A DNA stretch of 64,000 bases, from the NCBI GenBank assembly GCA_050309435.1, contig JBNRMJ010000027.1, positions 13,883 to 77,882 of the forward strand. The letters run 5' to 3'. A program made the translations under genes and the position numbers. Numbering within the stretch: position 1 is the stretch's first letter; each line of letters opens with the position of its first letter. The notes beneath the pieces were generated by a model. The model made no database searches. It saw only the letters and a program-made list of their open reading frames with translations, and was not told where the DNA came from. Of this stretch, positions 35,419 to 44,149 are shown piece after piece. This DNA comes from CAYXVJ01 sp050309435. Lineage in GTDB: Bacteria > Bacillota > Clostridia > Saccharofermentanales > Fastidiosipilaceae.

Positions 35419-36447
35419 TTATCCCAGATAAGGCCATAAGGTCAGCAGCGTAATTATACAACCGACGACCGTAATGGCGGTAAATACTAAAACGATTTTA
35501 TTCTCGGACCAGCCGCCGAGCTCGAAATGATGGTGAATCGGAGTCATGCGGAAAATTCGCTTGCCACCTGTTTTCTTAAAATAAGCGACCTGAATCATAA
35601 CCGTAACAGACTCGACCCAGTAAATCACACCGGCAAAAAGAAGGATCCACGGTATCCCCATGAAGAGCGCTGTTCCGGCAATCAAAGCGCCGATCGCCAG
35701 CGAACCTGTGTCTCCCATGAAGATTTTGGCAGGATGTCTGTTGTAAAGAAGGTAAGCCAAAAGAGCGCCGATCAAGGCGACTGCCAGATAGCTGATCCAG
35801 GGGGAATAGAAGAAAACTTTCTTAGTTCCCAGAAAGGCCAGCGTCGCCAGCACGGGAAGCGATACCGTGGACAGCAAGCCGTCCACACCATCCGTAAAGT
35901 TAACCGAATTACCGATATAGTAAAGATATAAGAAGGCCAGAATGCCGTAAGGCAGTTTCCACCAGCCGGTGACAGCTACCGCCTTCTCCACGAAGGGCAA
36001 AAGCAGTACCGGACCGCCTGGGAATAAAAAGAGGTAGTAGAGCACCAGCAATCCCGTAATCAGAAACATCGGGATGGTCTTTTGAATGGCGGACAATCCC
36101 TTCTTCGAAATACGCACTTTTACGAAGTCGTCGGCATAACCGATCGCGGCGCTAAGCAGAATATAAAGTCCCAGCGCGAGAGCAGCCGACGAGTTGATTA
36201 TTCCATTCGAAACCGCATTCGGAGCATGAGAGAAAAAAGCCGTATAGAGAGCCAGCAGAACGACCGGAATCGTAAAGAGTATGCCGCCAAACGTAGGCGT
36301 GCCGCTCTTGACGTAATGTGTTTTCGGTCCTTCCTCGCGAACGGTCTGACCGACCCGGCGCTTCTTCAACCATGCGATAAAAGGCTTGCCGGCGAGTGCC
36401 ACAAACAGGAATGATACGATCAAAATTATAAGGAAATGCTTTAGCAT
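35419..36447 (-). CDS. mraY: Phospho-N-acetylmuramoyl-pentapeptide-transferase
   Basis: Membrane enzyme forming lipid I from UDP-MurNAc-pentapeptide and undecaprenyl phosphate. 342 residues with about ten membrane segments, KSGTPTFGG, NSVNFTDGVDGL (catalytic aspartates), FMGDTGSLAIG and the histidine loop PIHHHFELGG. AAAGAGG lies 11 bases before the ATG. Confidence 0.97.
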   Translation of the reverse strand: MLKHFLIILIVSFLFVALAGKPFIAWLKKRRVGQTVREEGPKTHYVKSGTPTFGGILFTIPVVLLALYTAFFSHAPNAVSNGIINSSAALALGLYILLSAAIGYADDFVKVRISKKGLSAIQKTIPMFLITGLLVLYYLFLFPGGPVLLLPFVEKAVAVTGWWKLPYGILAFLYLYYIGNSVNFTDGVDGLLSTVSLPVLATLAFLGTKKVFFYSPWISYLAVALIGALLAYLLYNRHPAKIFMGDTGSLAIGALIAGTALFMGIPWILLFAGVIYWVESVTVMIQVAYFKKTGGKRIFRMTPIHHHFELGGWSENKIVLVFTAITVVGCIITLLTLWPYLG

Positions 36448-36477
36448 AAAATAATTAACCTCTTTCAGAACGCTTCT

Positions 36478-37983
36478 TTAATTGTCACTTGTTCCCGCTT
36501 CGTCGGGTGTCAGTCGCATACGCGCGATCGCCTCCGCCAGCTGCTCCATGCGATAGCTGCGCGATGCTTTAATCAGCAGTATATCATTGTCTTCCAGCTG
36601 AGGAACGAGCGATGCTTCCAGTGCTTCGCGATCCGGAAACACTTCGACCGGGCAATCGGGTCTCAAGGCATGAATGCCCTTTTTGACATGTTCGGCCATG
36701 GGGCCGCAGAGCCAGGCATAATCGACTTCGCTGCGAGCTACATCCAGACCGAGGTTAAAATGAAGTTTTTCCTCCAAATCACCCAGTTCGTTCATGCCGC
36801 CCAGAGCGACCAGTTTGCGACGTTCGCCGCCCAGCGTATCCAGAAGATCCAGTGCTGCTTTCATCGATTCGGGACTGGCGTTGTAACTGTCATTAATGAT
36901 TGTAACACCTCTGGCATCCATCAGTCTTTGACGATCTCCACTGGCTTCGAAATCCAGAAGGCCTTCTTTGGCCGCTTCGGCCCGAACACCGAGGATATCG
37001 GCAGCCAGCATAGCGAAAAGCGAGTTCTGAATCTGATGTTTACCCGGAACGGGCAGCTGTACGTGACTGACCCAGAGTCTTGGCTCTTCGCCCGGATACT
37101 TTTCCCAGCAGTCAAAACTGCTTCCCAGAAAATCACTGCGGATGTTTCTGGCGAACAGGCAACGGCCCGGCAGATCTTCGGACGGATTATCGCAAGCCGA
37201 AATAAAAGCAATGTGATAAGATTCCGGCTCCTGACTTTCCTCTCTTTTCTTCATTTCATTATGAGCATAGGATGTTAAGAGGTCATTATCGCCATTCAGG
37301 AGTAACCAGCCGCCATCCGGCAGGCCTTTCGTGATTTCAAGCTTCGCTTCGCAGATTGCTTCGCGGGTTTTAAACTGCGCGATATGAGATACTCCGATAC
37401 CCGTGACGATTGCAATGTCGGGTTGGGCCATCCGGGTTAAGCGAAGCATATCGCCGGGACGGTCGATGCCCATTTCCACGATCAGGGCTCCGGTTTGTTC
37501 GTCGGTTGACAGTATCGTCGAAGCAAGGCCGATATGGTTGTTCAGATTGGCTTTCGTTCCCGAGACTTTCAGGCTTCGATTTAGTGCAGCCAGTACCATC
37601 TGCCGGGTCGAGGTCTTCCCTACGCTGCCCGTAATGCCGATGACCTCTCCGGCGATCTTTTGGCGATACCAGTTGGCCACAAGATCCAGAGCATCTTCCG
37701 TATTTTCTACGAGCAGATACGGACGCTTCTTATCCCCGGGCATATTCTCAACAGCTTTTTCATCGGACACGATGAAGGCCACGGCTCCGGCGTCTGTCGC
37801 CTCTGCGAGATAATCGTGGGCATCGTAACGCTCGCCGACCAGAGCAATAAACAGACTGCCGTCATCCAGACGCCTGGTATCCGTGGAAACCGAGCTAAAG
37901 AGCAGCGGGTCCTGATTTTCTTTTAAAGCGAGAATCTCTGTTCCCAGGAAAGCAGCGACTTCGCTTAAATGGTATGTTCTCAT
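36478..37983 (-). CDS. murF: UDP-MurNAc-tripeptide--D-Ala-D-Ala ligase
   Basis: Adds D-Ala-D-Ala to the peptidoglycan precursor, using the Ddl product. The 501-residue protein has all Mur-ligase motifs intact: the DTRRLDDGSLFIAL entry, ATP loop GITGSVGKTS (116-125), E-MG, the lysine region CEAKLEI and INDSYNASPESM. Its ATG overlaps the stop of the MurE-like gene as ATGA. The intact active site makes a useful contrast with that neighbour. Confidence 0.96.
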   Translation of the reverse strand: MRTYHLSEVAAFLGTEILALKENQDPLLFSSVSTDTRRLDDGSLFIALVGERYDAHDYLAEATDAGAVAFIVSDEKAVENMPGDKKRPYLLVENTEDALDLVANWYRQKIAGEVIGITGSVGKTSTRQMVLAALNRSLKVSGTKANLNNHIGLASTILSTDEQTGALIVEMGIDRPGDMLRLTRMAQPDIAIVTGIGVSHIAQFKTREAICEAKLEITKGLPDGGWLLLNGDNDLLTSYAHNEMKKREESQEPESYHIAFISACDNPSEDLPGRCLFARNIRSDFLGSSFDCWEKYPGEEPRLWVSHVQLPVPGKHQIQNSLFAMLAADILGVRAEAAKEGLLDFEASGDRQRLMDARGVTIINDSYNASPESMKAALDLLDTLGGERRKLVALGGMNELGDLEEKLHFNLGLDVARSEVDYAWLCGPMAEHVKKGIHALRPDCPVEVFPDREALEASLVPQLEDNDILLIKASRSYRMEQLAEAIARMRLTPDEAGTSDN

Positions 37984-39497
37984 GATTCGGATTCCCCCTT
38001 TTTCTCTCCCGCTAAACCGGCTTGTATTCGATCCGAGCGTTTCTTCAGAGCCGCTTTCACGGCTTCCCGATCCGAGTAGGCCACGGTTTGCTCCGCGGAT
38101 ATGCTGTAACTCTCCGCGCCTTTTCCGCAGATAACCAGCATGTCTCCTTCTTTCATATCACGGACGGCTTTACTGATGGCTTCGCCGCGTTCCCGGAAGA
38201 CTTCGTATGCATCGCTGGTTTCGCGAATCCCTCTTTCCAGATCCGAGACGATGGATGCGGCCCCCTCCGAACGCTCGTTGGTTACGGTCAGATAACTGTA
38301 GTCCGCCAGCAGTCCTGCTGTCCGGGCGAGGTCGAAACGAGCCTGGCTGGCCCGGTCTCCACCGCTGCCGCAGACCAGGAGGAGGCGTCCTTTGCAATAG
38401 GGTCTAAGACCCGTTAAGAGATTCTCCAGACGTATCGCCGTCCATGCCGTATCGATCACTATGTCGAGACCCTGCTCGTTCATGACCGGTTCGGTCCTTC
38501 CGGGAATCACGATCGTTTCCAGCGCTTTGATCGCTTCTGTCAAACTCAAGGCCGCCAGCGAAGTGAGTGCCAGAGCCGCCAGGCTGTTCAGTACATGATA
38601 GCGACCCGGCAGTCCGACGAATACGCGATAACAGGGCTGCCCGTGGATATAGAGCATGAACTCGGTACCCAGACGCCCGTTCTGCTGTTTGATGTGAAGA
38701 TCTCCGGCCCGGAAATCCGCTTGTGTATCAATGCCAAAACTGATATACGGCCGGATCTTCCTGCCCTGATGTGCCTGGTCAAAATAGTATTGCACGCAGG
38801 GGTCGTCGACATTGACGATTAAATGCTGACTGTTGTCGCACAGCTGGCTCCAGGCCTCGCTGTCCCAATCGAGCGCGTTCATCACCACGGCTGCCTGCAT
38901 CTTCATATGAGCAGCGCGCTTCAAGAGAATATCCTGTCCCGACAGAGGCAGGACCGCCGCCTTGATGCCAAGGTCTGCCAGTTCCGCCAGATTAACCTGA
39001 TTCTCCAGCGCTTCGGGGTGGTTTCTGCTTCCGTAAATCAAACCGTCCGGCGTATAGGTCTGCATGCCGTTCAGATAGGCGATGGCTTTGCCTTCGTTTC
39101 GCCATAGTGCGTAAATCATGCCGGCCAGCGTATGACGACCGTGTACGCCTGTACAGACGATCAGATTCAAGCGCTTTGTCGGCTCGCCGAAAAAGCGGCT
39201 CGAAACATAAGCCAACGCATCTCTGCTGTCCTCGACAAGCAAGATGCCCGGCCGGCTCTCCTCGTTCTTTCCATAACGCTGCGCAATCTCCGGATCGCTG
39301 ACGATGATCGCCACGGCCCCCTGGCGAATCGTTTGTTCGATGTAGTCGTGGCCGTCCTGGCGACTCCCTTTTATGGCTACAAAAAGCGAACCCGGACGCA
39401 CGCGGCGCGAGTCGTAGACAATATTGCTGAACTCGAGGGTAAGATCGCCTCGGGCAGCCAAAACGGGATATGTTTTACTTAACTCGTATAAATTCAT
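37980..39497 (-). CDS. MurE-like protein with degenerate active site (probable pseudoenzyme)
   Basis: 505 residues in the murE position, unbroken, with a good AGGCAGGTAA site. The N-terminal domain (YDSRRVRPGSLFVAIKG, 28-44) and fold markers GLPGRYHVLNSLAAL and LLLVCGSGGDR are MurE-like. The catalytic motifs are not. The ATP loop GTNGKTT reads GVHGRHT (117-123), with Lys to Arg and the metal-binding Thr to His. The TNL-DHLD block and the catalytic lysine helix after it are shortened to MNALDWDSEAWSQL. The YAHTPD motif reads DTAWTAI (349-355), DNPR reads TNER (406-409), and GKGHE reads GKGAE (458-462). I infer it cannot ligate as MurE does. A true MurE would then be encoded elsewhere. The alternative is a ligase with a reworked site. 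Confidence 0.8.
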   Translation of the reverse strand: MNLYELSKTYPVLAARGDLTLEFSNIVYDSRRVRPGSLFVAIKGSRQDGHDYIEQTIRQGAVAIIVSDPEIAQRYGKNEESRPGILLVEDSRDALAYVSSRFFGEPTKRLNLIVCTGVHGRHTLAGMIYALWRNEGKAIAYLNGMQTYTPDGLIYGSRNHPEALENQVNLAELADLGIKAAVLPLSGQDILLKRAAHMKMQAAVVMNALDWDSEAWSQLCDNSQHLIVNVDDPCVQYYFDQAHQGRKIRPYISFGIDTQADFRAGDLHIKQQNGRLGTEFMLYIHGQPCYRVFVGLPGRYHVLNSLAALALTSLAALSLTEAIKALETIVIPGRTEPVMNEQGLDIVIDTAWTAIRLENLLTGLRPYCKGRLLLVCGSGGDRASQARFDLARTAGLLADYSYLTVTNERSEGAASIVSDLERGIRETSDAYEVFRERGEAISKAVRDMKEGDMLVICGKGAESYSISAEQTVAYSDREAVKAALKKRSDRIQAGLAGEKKGESES

Positions 39498-39519
39498 GGG
39501 TTACCTGCCTTCATCCGGC

Positions 39520-41838
39520 TTAAGGTGCGGCCGGCCGGCTTGTTGTGCCGGTCGCCCCCGGAGTCGCCTGGGAATCACTTCCAAAATGCACGGGAATTAC
39601 GGTATAACGCTGGACCATCTTCGTTTCGCCGTTTTCGCTAACGGGTATATCCTGATTCGTCACGGTCCCGCGATAGTCTGTACCTTCCAGACGAATATTT
39701 ACACCCGCATCTTTCGCGAGTTCTTTGACTTCGTCTAGTGTCAGTCCGCCAAAGTCCGGTACCGCTACGAGATCTTCCGGGATCTCTCCGCTGACGGATG
39801 CATAAATCGTACCGAATCCGCTGCTCAGTTCATCCGGCGAAGGATACTGAGCTCTTACGATGTCATCGTAAGTCGAGCCTTCCTCTGCCACGACATCCCA
39901 GTGTACAATCGGAGAGTTCTGAACGGCATTACGCATATCACGATCTATCAGATTTCGAACCGGTTCGGATGTGAAGATTTCCTCGAGCTCTTCCTGGCTG
40001 TATTTCTTCGGCACGCCCATGTACTTGAGGGTACGTTCCGTGACACGGCGGTTCAGGATCTGCGAAGGCCAGGATAAAAGCTTGTATTCCGGCAGGTAAA
40101 GAATCGTCAATACGACAATCTCGGGATCGTCATAAGGCGTCACAGAGGCAAAGGAGATAACAATGCGCTCTTCGTTTTCGCCGCTTGTCGAAGTGGAGGT
40201 CTTGCCGGCTACCCGGTAACCGGGCACTTCGGCTGTCTCGCCGCCGCCGTTGGTCACGACGCCGCGCATGTAATGCAGAATCTGATCCGAGGTTTCTTCG
40301 GAGATCACACGGCGCACGATCTCGGGCTGACGGTCATCGAGAATGTTGCCGCTTTGATCGACGATCTTGTCGACGATCTGAGGACGATAAAGAATACCGC
40401 CGTTTCCCAGAGCCGCATACGCGCTGATCATCTGAATCGGAGTCAAGGTCGCCTGCTCGCCGAAGGAGTTGACAGCCATATCGATTTCCTGCGGATTTGT
40501 CTGCTGCAGACCGGCCACCTCGGCGGGCAGATCGATGCCGGTGATTTCATGATGTCCGAATGCCTGTACGTACTGATAAAAGGTCGCAACGCCCATGGAT
40601 TGAGCGACTTGAACGTAAACCGGATTACAAGATGTCCACAGCCCCTGTTCCATCGTGACCAGGCCATGGCCGCCGTGAACCGAACAGGATATCGGATACT
40701 CTTCCCAACCCGTGACATAAATCGGATCGTCCGAAAACAGCTGCGTTTCACCCACCGAGCGCTGATCCAGAGCCATTGCCGCAGTCAGTGCTTTATAAGT
40801 GGAACCGGGTTCGTAAGGTTCGGATACAGCGCGGTTCAGCCAGACCTTCGAGGTCAGGAGAGCCATGTCTTCTTCATCCGTGTGCGGATCCCACTCGTCA
40901 TCCTCTCCCTTAAAGATCGAGGGCATGCCGAAGGGATCATTTAAATCGTAGCTGCCGTTTTGGGCCATGGCCAGTACGGCACCGGTATGCGGATCCATGA
41001 CGATACCCACCGCGCCGTTGATCATTTCATAGACCTCGACCGCACGGTCCAGCTCTTCTTGAACAATTTCCTGGATGTTCTTGTCGATGTTCAAAATCAG
41101 ATCATAACCGTCAACCGCGGCTTCGACCGTCGGTACCGTATAAGGCAGCTCGGCGTTACTGTAGTTGTCCACTTCCGCGTAGGTATAACCCGGCGTTCCC
41201 GCGAGTATGTCGTTATAGTAGGCTTCCAGGCCGTTGACGCCCCGGATCATGTCATCTTGCTTGTTCGTAAAGCCAATAATGGTTGCCGCAACATCGCGGG
41301 CCGGATAGTAACGATCCATTTCGGCATCGATCGTGACACCGCCGATCTGATGTAAAATCAAAAAATCGCGCAGTTCGTTATACATCGTGCGCGTCACATC
41401 TTTTTTCAAAATGAGGTAGCTGGCATCCAGCCTGGCAGCCTGTTCGGCCATCCAGTCTTCATCGATATCGAGGATCTCGGCCATACCGGAGACGATCTCT
41501 TCTTTCGGGAGACGACCGGCAGGGATCGTATTCAACGAAGCCGGTGTGATGCCGATCGTGTACACATAGTTGTTTACCGCAAGCGCGAAACCGTTGGCAT
41601 CTCTAATTTCCCCCCGCTCGGGATAGTCGATGATCTGTCTGTAATGTTGTCTGGCTGCTTCTTTGGCATAGGCTTCATGGTCGTTTACCATGATCCGGAA
41701 CAAGGAATAAAGCAGATAAACGGCAGCCGATAATATGAAAAGAGCGGCGACGAAAATGCCACCGCGCGCACTGCTCTTCGCAGTCTTACGGGGCTTGCCT
41801 AAGCGATTGGCCCCGTTATTGTTTCTTGTATCCCACAT
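39520..41838 (-). CDS. Class B penicillin-binding protein with PASTA domain (FtsI/SpoVD type)
   Basis: Septal transpeptidase, partner of FtsW. 772 residues: basic N-terminus, membrane segment (about 27-50), PBP dimerisation domain, then the transpeptidase with STYK (Ser346, Lys349) and SCN (403-405). The third motif, normally KTG, reads KTS (546-548) in GYRVAGKTSTSTSG. One PASTA domain (about 690-755) follows, then a Thr/Pro/Ala tail. Located between ftsL and the MurE-like gene. SpoVD and the vegetative PBP2B-type have this layout; without sporulation genes here I leave the symbol open. Confidence 0.93.
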   Translation of the reverse strand: MWDTRNNNGANRLGKPRKTAKSSARGGIFVAALFILSAAVYLLYSLFRIMVNDHEAYAKEAARQHYRQIIDYPERGEIRDANGFALAVNNYVYTIGITPASLNTIPAGRLPKEEIVSGMAEILDIDEDWMAEQAARLDASYLILKKDVTRTMYNELRDFLILHQIGGVTIDAEMDRYYPARDVAATIIGFTNKQDDMIRGVNGLEAYYNDILAGTPGYTYAEVDNYSNAELPYTVPTVEAAVDGYDLILNIDKNIQEIVQEELDRAVEVYEMINGAVGIVMDPHTGAVLAMAQNGSYDLNDPFGMPSIFKGEDDEWDPHTDEEDMALLTSKVWLNRAVSEPYEPGSTYKALTAAMALDQRSVGETQLFSDDPIYVTGWEEYPISCSVHGGHGLVTMEQGLWTSCNPVYVQVAQSMGVATFYQYVQAFGHHEITGIDLPAEVAGLQQTNPQEIDMAVNSFGEQATLTPIQMISAYAALGNGGILYRPQIVDKIVDQSGNILDDRQPEIVRRVISEETSDQILHYMRGVVTNGGGETAEVPGYRVAGKTSTSTSGENEERIVISFASVTPYDDPEIVVLTILYLPEYKLLSWPSQILNRRVTERTLKYMGVPKKYSQEELEEIFTSEPVRNLIDRDMRNAVQNSPIVHWDVVAEEGSTYDDIVRAQYPSPDELSSGFGTIYASVSGEIPEDLVAVPDFGGLTLDEVKELAKDAGVNIRLEGTDYRGTVTNQDIPVSENGETKMVQRYTVIPVHFGSDSQATPGATGTTSRPAAP

Positions 41839-41864
41839 AATTCATTCTCCGAGTCGAAACTCCT

Positions 41865-42410
41865 TTAAGGTAAGAATGACTTAAAGAAAGCCTCAATGTT
41901 CTGTCTGGCGGCCGATTCCGATTCTTCCTTCGATGCGGCCAGGCTGGAGTACTGCTGTCCCAGGATCAAACGGTCCTTGACAGGTACGTTTAAATAGACG
42001 ATTTGGGTAGAGATCGGATCTTGAAGCCCCAGTTCCAGAGCACGCTCGCGAATCACTTTCAAATCCGTGGCGGCGACCAGTTCGCTGTTCTTCTGAACGT
42101 TTTCAATCTTCAATTTCGCGATCTGCTGTTCGAGTTTCGCATTTTCAAAGTTGGTTTCGACAAGAGTGGTTTGCTTACCGAGAAGGAAGCCGAAAATACC
42201 GGTCAGCATAAGAACGAAGGCCACAACCATCACAAAGCTCTTGATCTGTTGTCTTTTACCTGCCTTGATGATTTCCTGATTTCTCAGGCGTACCGCTCTG
42301 TCTTCGGCCGAGACGGGAGCGATCTTAACCGAAACCCGACGAAGCGAATCATCGTCTTTTCGCAGCGGATAATCAGCTTGAATATTTCTAGCGAGGTTCG
42401 ATCTGGCCAT
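41865..42410 (-). CDS. ftsL: FtsL/DivIC-like cell division protein
   Basis: 181-residue bitopic protein in the ftsL position between rsmH and the PBP. A basic, probably cytosolic part (1-57), one membrane segment (about 58-78), then a leucine-zipper-like coiled coil (about 83-120: TNFENAKLEQQIAKLKIENV) and a short ending. FtsL proteins are divergent, so the call rests on position and architecture. It is longer than usual (about 100-120). GGGAG precedes the ATG. Confidence 0.8.
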   Translation of the reverse strand: MARSNLARNIQADYPLRKDDDSLRRVSVKIAPVSAEDRAVRLRNQEIIKAGKRQQIKSFVMVVAFVLMLTGIFGFLLGKQTTLVETNFENAKLEQQIAKLKIENVQKNSELVAATDLKVIRERALELGLQDPISTQIVYLNVPVKDRLILGQQYSSLAASKEESESAARQNIEAFFKSFLP

Positions 42411-42431
42411 CTTCTGTATCTCCCTTGTAAA

Positions 42432-43436
42432 TTAAACTTTATGGCTGCGGCTGTAGTGCCGGTATTCTTTATCATTTCTCTCGAAGACTCTTAATCGAGC
42501 ACTTCTCGATCGGGGGTTTCGCTTGAGCTCTTCGGGCGCTGCGCTCACCCCTTTTCTTCCGATCGCTTTACCGAGCGGCTCTCTGCCGCAGACACAAAGC
42601 GGTAAATCTCTCGGACAGATGCAGGGATCTTCCCATAAACGGTAGGCTTCTTTGACAATACGGTCTTCCAGCGAATGGAAGCTGATAATCGCCAGTCTTC
42701 CGCCCGGTTCCAGGATTTCGACTGCCTGTTCGAGCATCGACTCGAGCTCTCCGAGTTCGTCGTTTACCGCGATTCTCAATGCCTGGAAGCATCGCTTCGC
42801 CGGGTGCTGATCCTCGTTCCTGGCCTTGGCCGGCAGTGCCGACCGTATCTCGTCGCTCAGATCCACGGTCCGCAGAAAGGGTCTCTCTGCTCGTCTCTCC
42901 ACGATTCTGCGGGCAATTCTTCCCGCATAACGTTCTTCTCCGTAGCGTACTAAAATATCTTTTAACGCCTCTTCGGACAAACGATTGACGAGATCGGCGG
43001 CTGTTTCGCCCTGACTCATATCCATCCGCATATCCAGAGGCCCGTCTTTCATATAAGCGAAGCCTCTCGAAGCTTCGTCGAGCTGCCAGGACGATACGCC
43101 CAGATCAGCCAGAATACCTGCCACGCTCTTGATGTCAAGATCCTCGAGACCTTCCTTCAAGTGAGCGAAACTGGCATGAATCAGACGAAAGTTGCGTCCT
43201 CCCGAGGTCTGTGCCGTCTCGCTAAGAACCTTATTGGCGGTTTCAAGGGCATCGGTGTCTCTGTCGAAGGAAACGAGCAAGCCGCTTGGGCCAAGAGCTC
43301 TCAGAATAGCCGAGGAATGACCTGCTCCGCCTGCCGTGCAATCGACATACGTACGATCCTCCCGGATGGCCAGACCTTCCAGACATTCGTCCAGCAGTAC
43401 CGGCTCGTGTTCGAATTTAGACAATTCCCTTGACAT
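42432..43436 (-). CDS. rsmH: 16S rRNA (cytosine(1402)-N4)-methyltransferase
   Basis: Methylates C1402 of 16S rRNA; second gene of the dcw cluster. 334 residues with HEPVLLDECLEGL, the SAM loop YVDCTAGGAGHSSAIL, ADLGVSSWQLDEASRGFAY, GERYAGRIARRIVE and SFHSLEDRIVK. ATG at 43436 lies in the last 20 bases of mraZ (frame open to a GTG at 43445), so the two are coupled. Confidence 0.96.
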   Translation of the reverse strand: MSRELSKFEHEPVLLDECLEGLAIREDRTYVDCTAGGAGHSSAILRALGPSGLLVSFDRDTDALETANKVLSETAQTSGGRNFRLIHASFAHLKEGLEDLDIKSVAGILADLGVSSWQLDEASRGFAYMKDGPLDMRMDMSQGETAADLVNRLSEEALKDILVRYGEERYAGRIARRIVERRAERPFLRTVDLSDEIRSALPAKARNEDQHPAKRCFQALRIAVNDELGELESMLEQAVEILEPGGRLAIISFHSLEDRIVKEAYRLWEDPCICPRDLPLCVCGREPLGKAIGRKGVSAAPEELKRNPRSRSARLRVFERNDKEYRHYSRSHKV

Positions 43437-43854
43437 CGTACGCACTCAAATCCAATTCCGTAATCGGCACTTCTTCCTCGCGCTTCTTATCGTAGAACGC
43501 TCTGCTGCAGATCTCGAGTGTGTCGCCCATGTCGGTGACATAAACTTCGTCGCCCGGCTTCACATCGATTTCCCGCCACAGCTCGTCGCTGATACTGATA
43601 CGTCCCTGACTGTCCAGTTTACAGTGGATCGCTTCGCCGATGATTTCGCGGCGGAAACGTCTGGCTACGGGATCGGTACCGGGAAGCTGAAAGATTTGTG
43701 CCTTGATCATGGCGAATTGCTCTTCGGTATAGACGGCGAGATAACCAGCATCCAGAGAACGCGTAACATAAACAGATCCGCCCAAGCTGTCGCGCAGCTT
43801 AGCCGGAATGAAAATGCGTCCTTTCGCGTCGCTGGAATGTGTATATCTGGCCAT
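43417..43854 (-). CDS. mraZ: Transcriptional regulator MraZ
   Basis: Ring-forming DNA-binding protein that represses or tunes the dcw operon. 145 residues with two MraZ/AbrB-like halves: HSSDAKGRIFIPAKLRD and CKLDSQGRISISDELWRE. GGAGGA lies directly before the ATG. A strong promoter and an array of five GTGGWG boxes stand upstream, as expected for autoregulation. Confidence 0.97.
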   Translation of the reverse strand: MARYTHSSDAKGRIFIPAKLRDSLGGSVYVTRSLDAGYLAVYTEEQFAMIKAQIFQLPGTDPVARRFRREIIGEAIHCKLDSQGRISISDELWREIDVKPGDEVYVTDMGDTLEICSRAFYDKKREEEVPITELDLSAYDVKGIV

Positions 43855-43894
43855 TCCTCCGCCCCTTCCGAACTGTTGAGTGGAGCCCGAAGAT

Positions 43895-43941
43895 CACCAC
43901 GATCCTCCACAAATACTCCATTTCCCTCCACAATTCACCAC
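43895..43941 (-). promoter_or_regulatory. MraZ operator: five GTGGWG boxes
   Basis: Read on the minus strand, GTGGTG, GTGGAG, ATGGAG, GTGGAG and GTGGTG start at 43941, 43931, 43921, 43910 and 43900, spaced 10, 10, 11 and 10 bases, one helical turn each. MraZ binds direct repeats of this kind in other bacteria. The array lies just after the predicted transcription start of mraZ. Confidence 0.8.
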
Positions 43942-43949
43942 CTGCATGT

Positions 43950-43978
43950 ATTTTAACTTTATATTGAGTAGGTGGCAA
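43950..43978 (-). promoter_or_regulatory. Promoter of the dcw operon
   Basis: Minus-strand TTGCCA (43978-43973), 17 bases, TAAAAT (43955-43950). Transcription would start about 43943, so the GTGGWG array lies at about +2 to +48, suiting repression by MraZ. The remaining stretch to 44094 shows no gene. Confidence 0.75.
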
Positions 43979-44094
43979 GCCTTTCCTATCCGAAACACGA
44001 TAAAATTTCGAATGTTTTTATAGACTTTCCGGGAATTTCTTATCAGCTTGACCGAACATACATTCTTATTTCACCCGTGATTGGAAAACAAGCA

Positions 44095-44124
44095 CAAAAA
44101 AAGAGCCTGCATAGTTGCAGGCTG
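44095..44124 (-). terminator. Terminator of rodA and the long translation operon
   Basis: Minus-strand AGCCTGC-AACTAT-GCAGGCT followed by CTTTTTTTG, 26 bases past the rodA stop. Confidence 0.88.
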
Positions 44125-44149
44125 CGAATTTTTATACTTTAAGAGAAAG

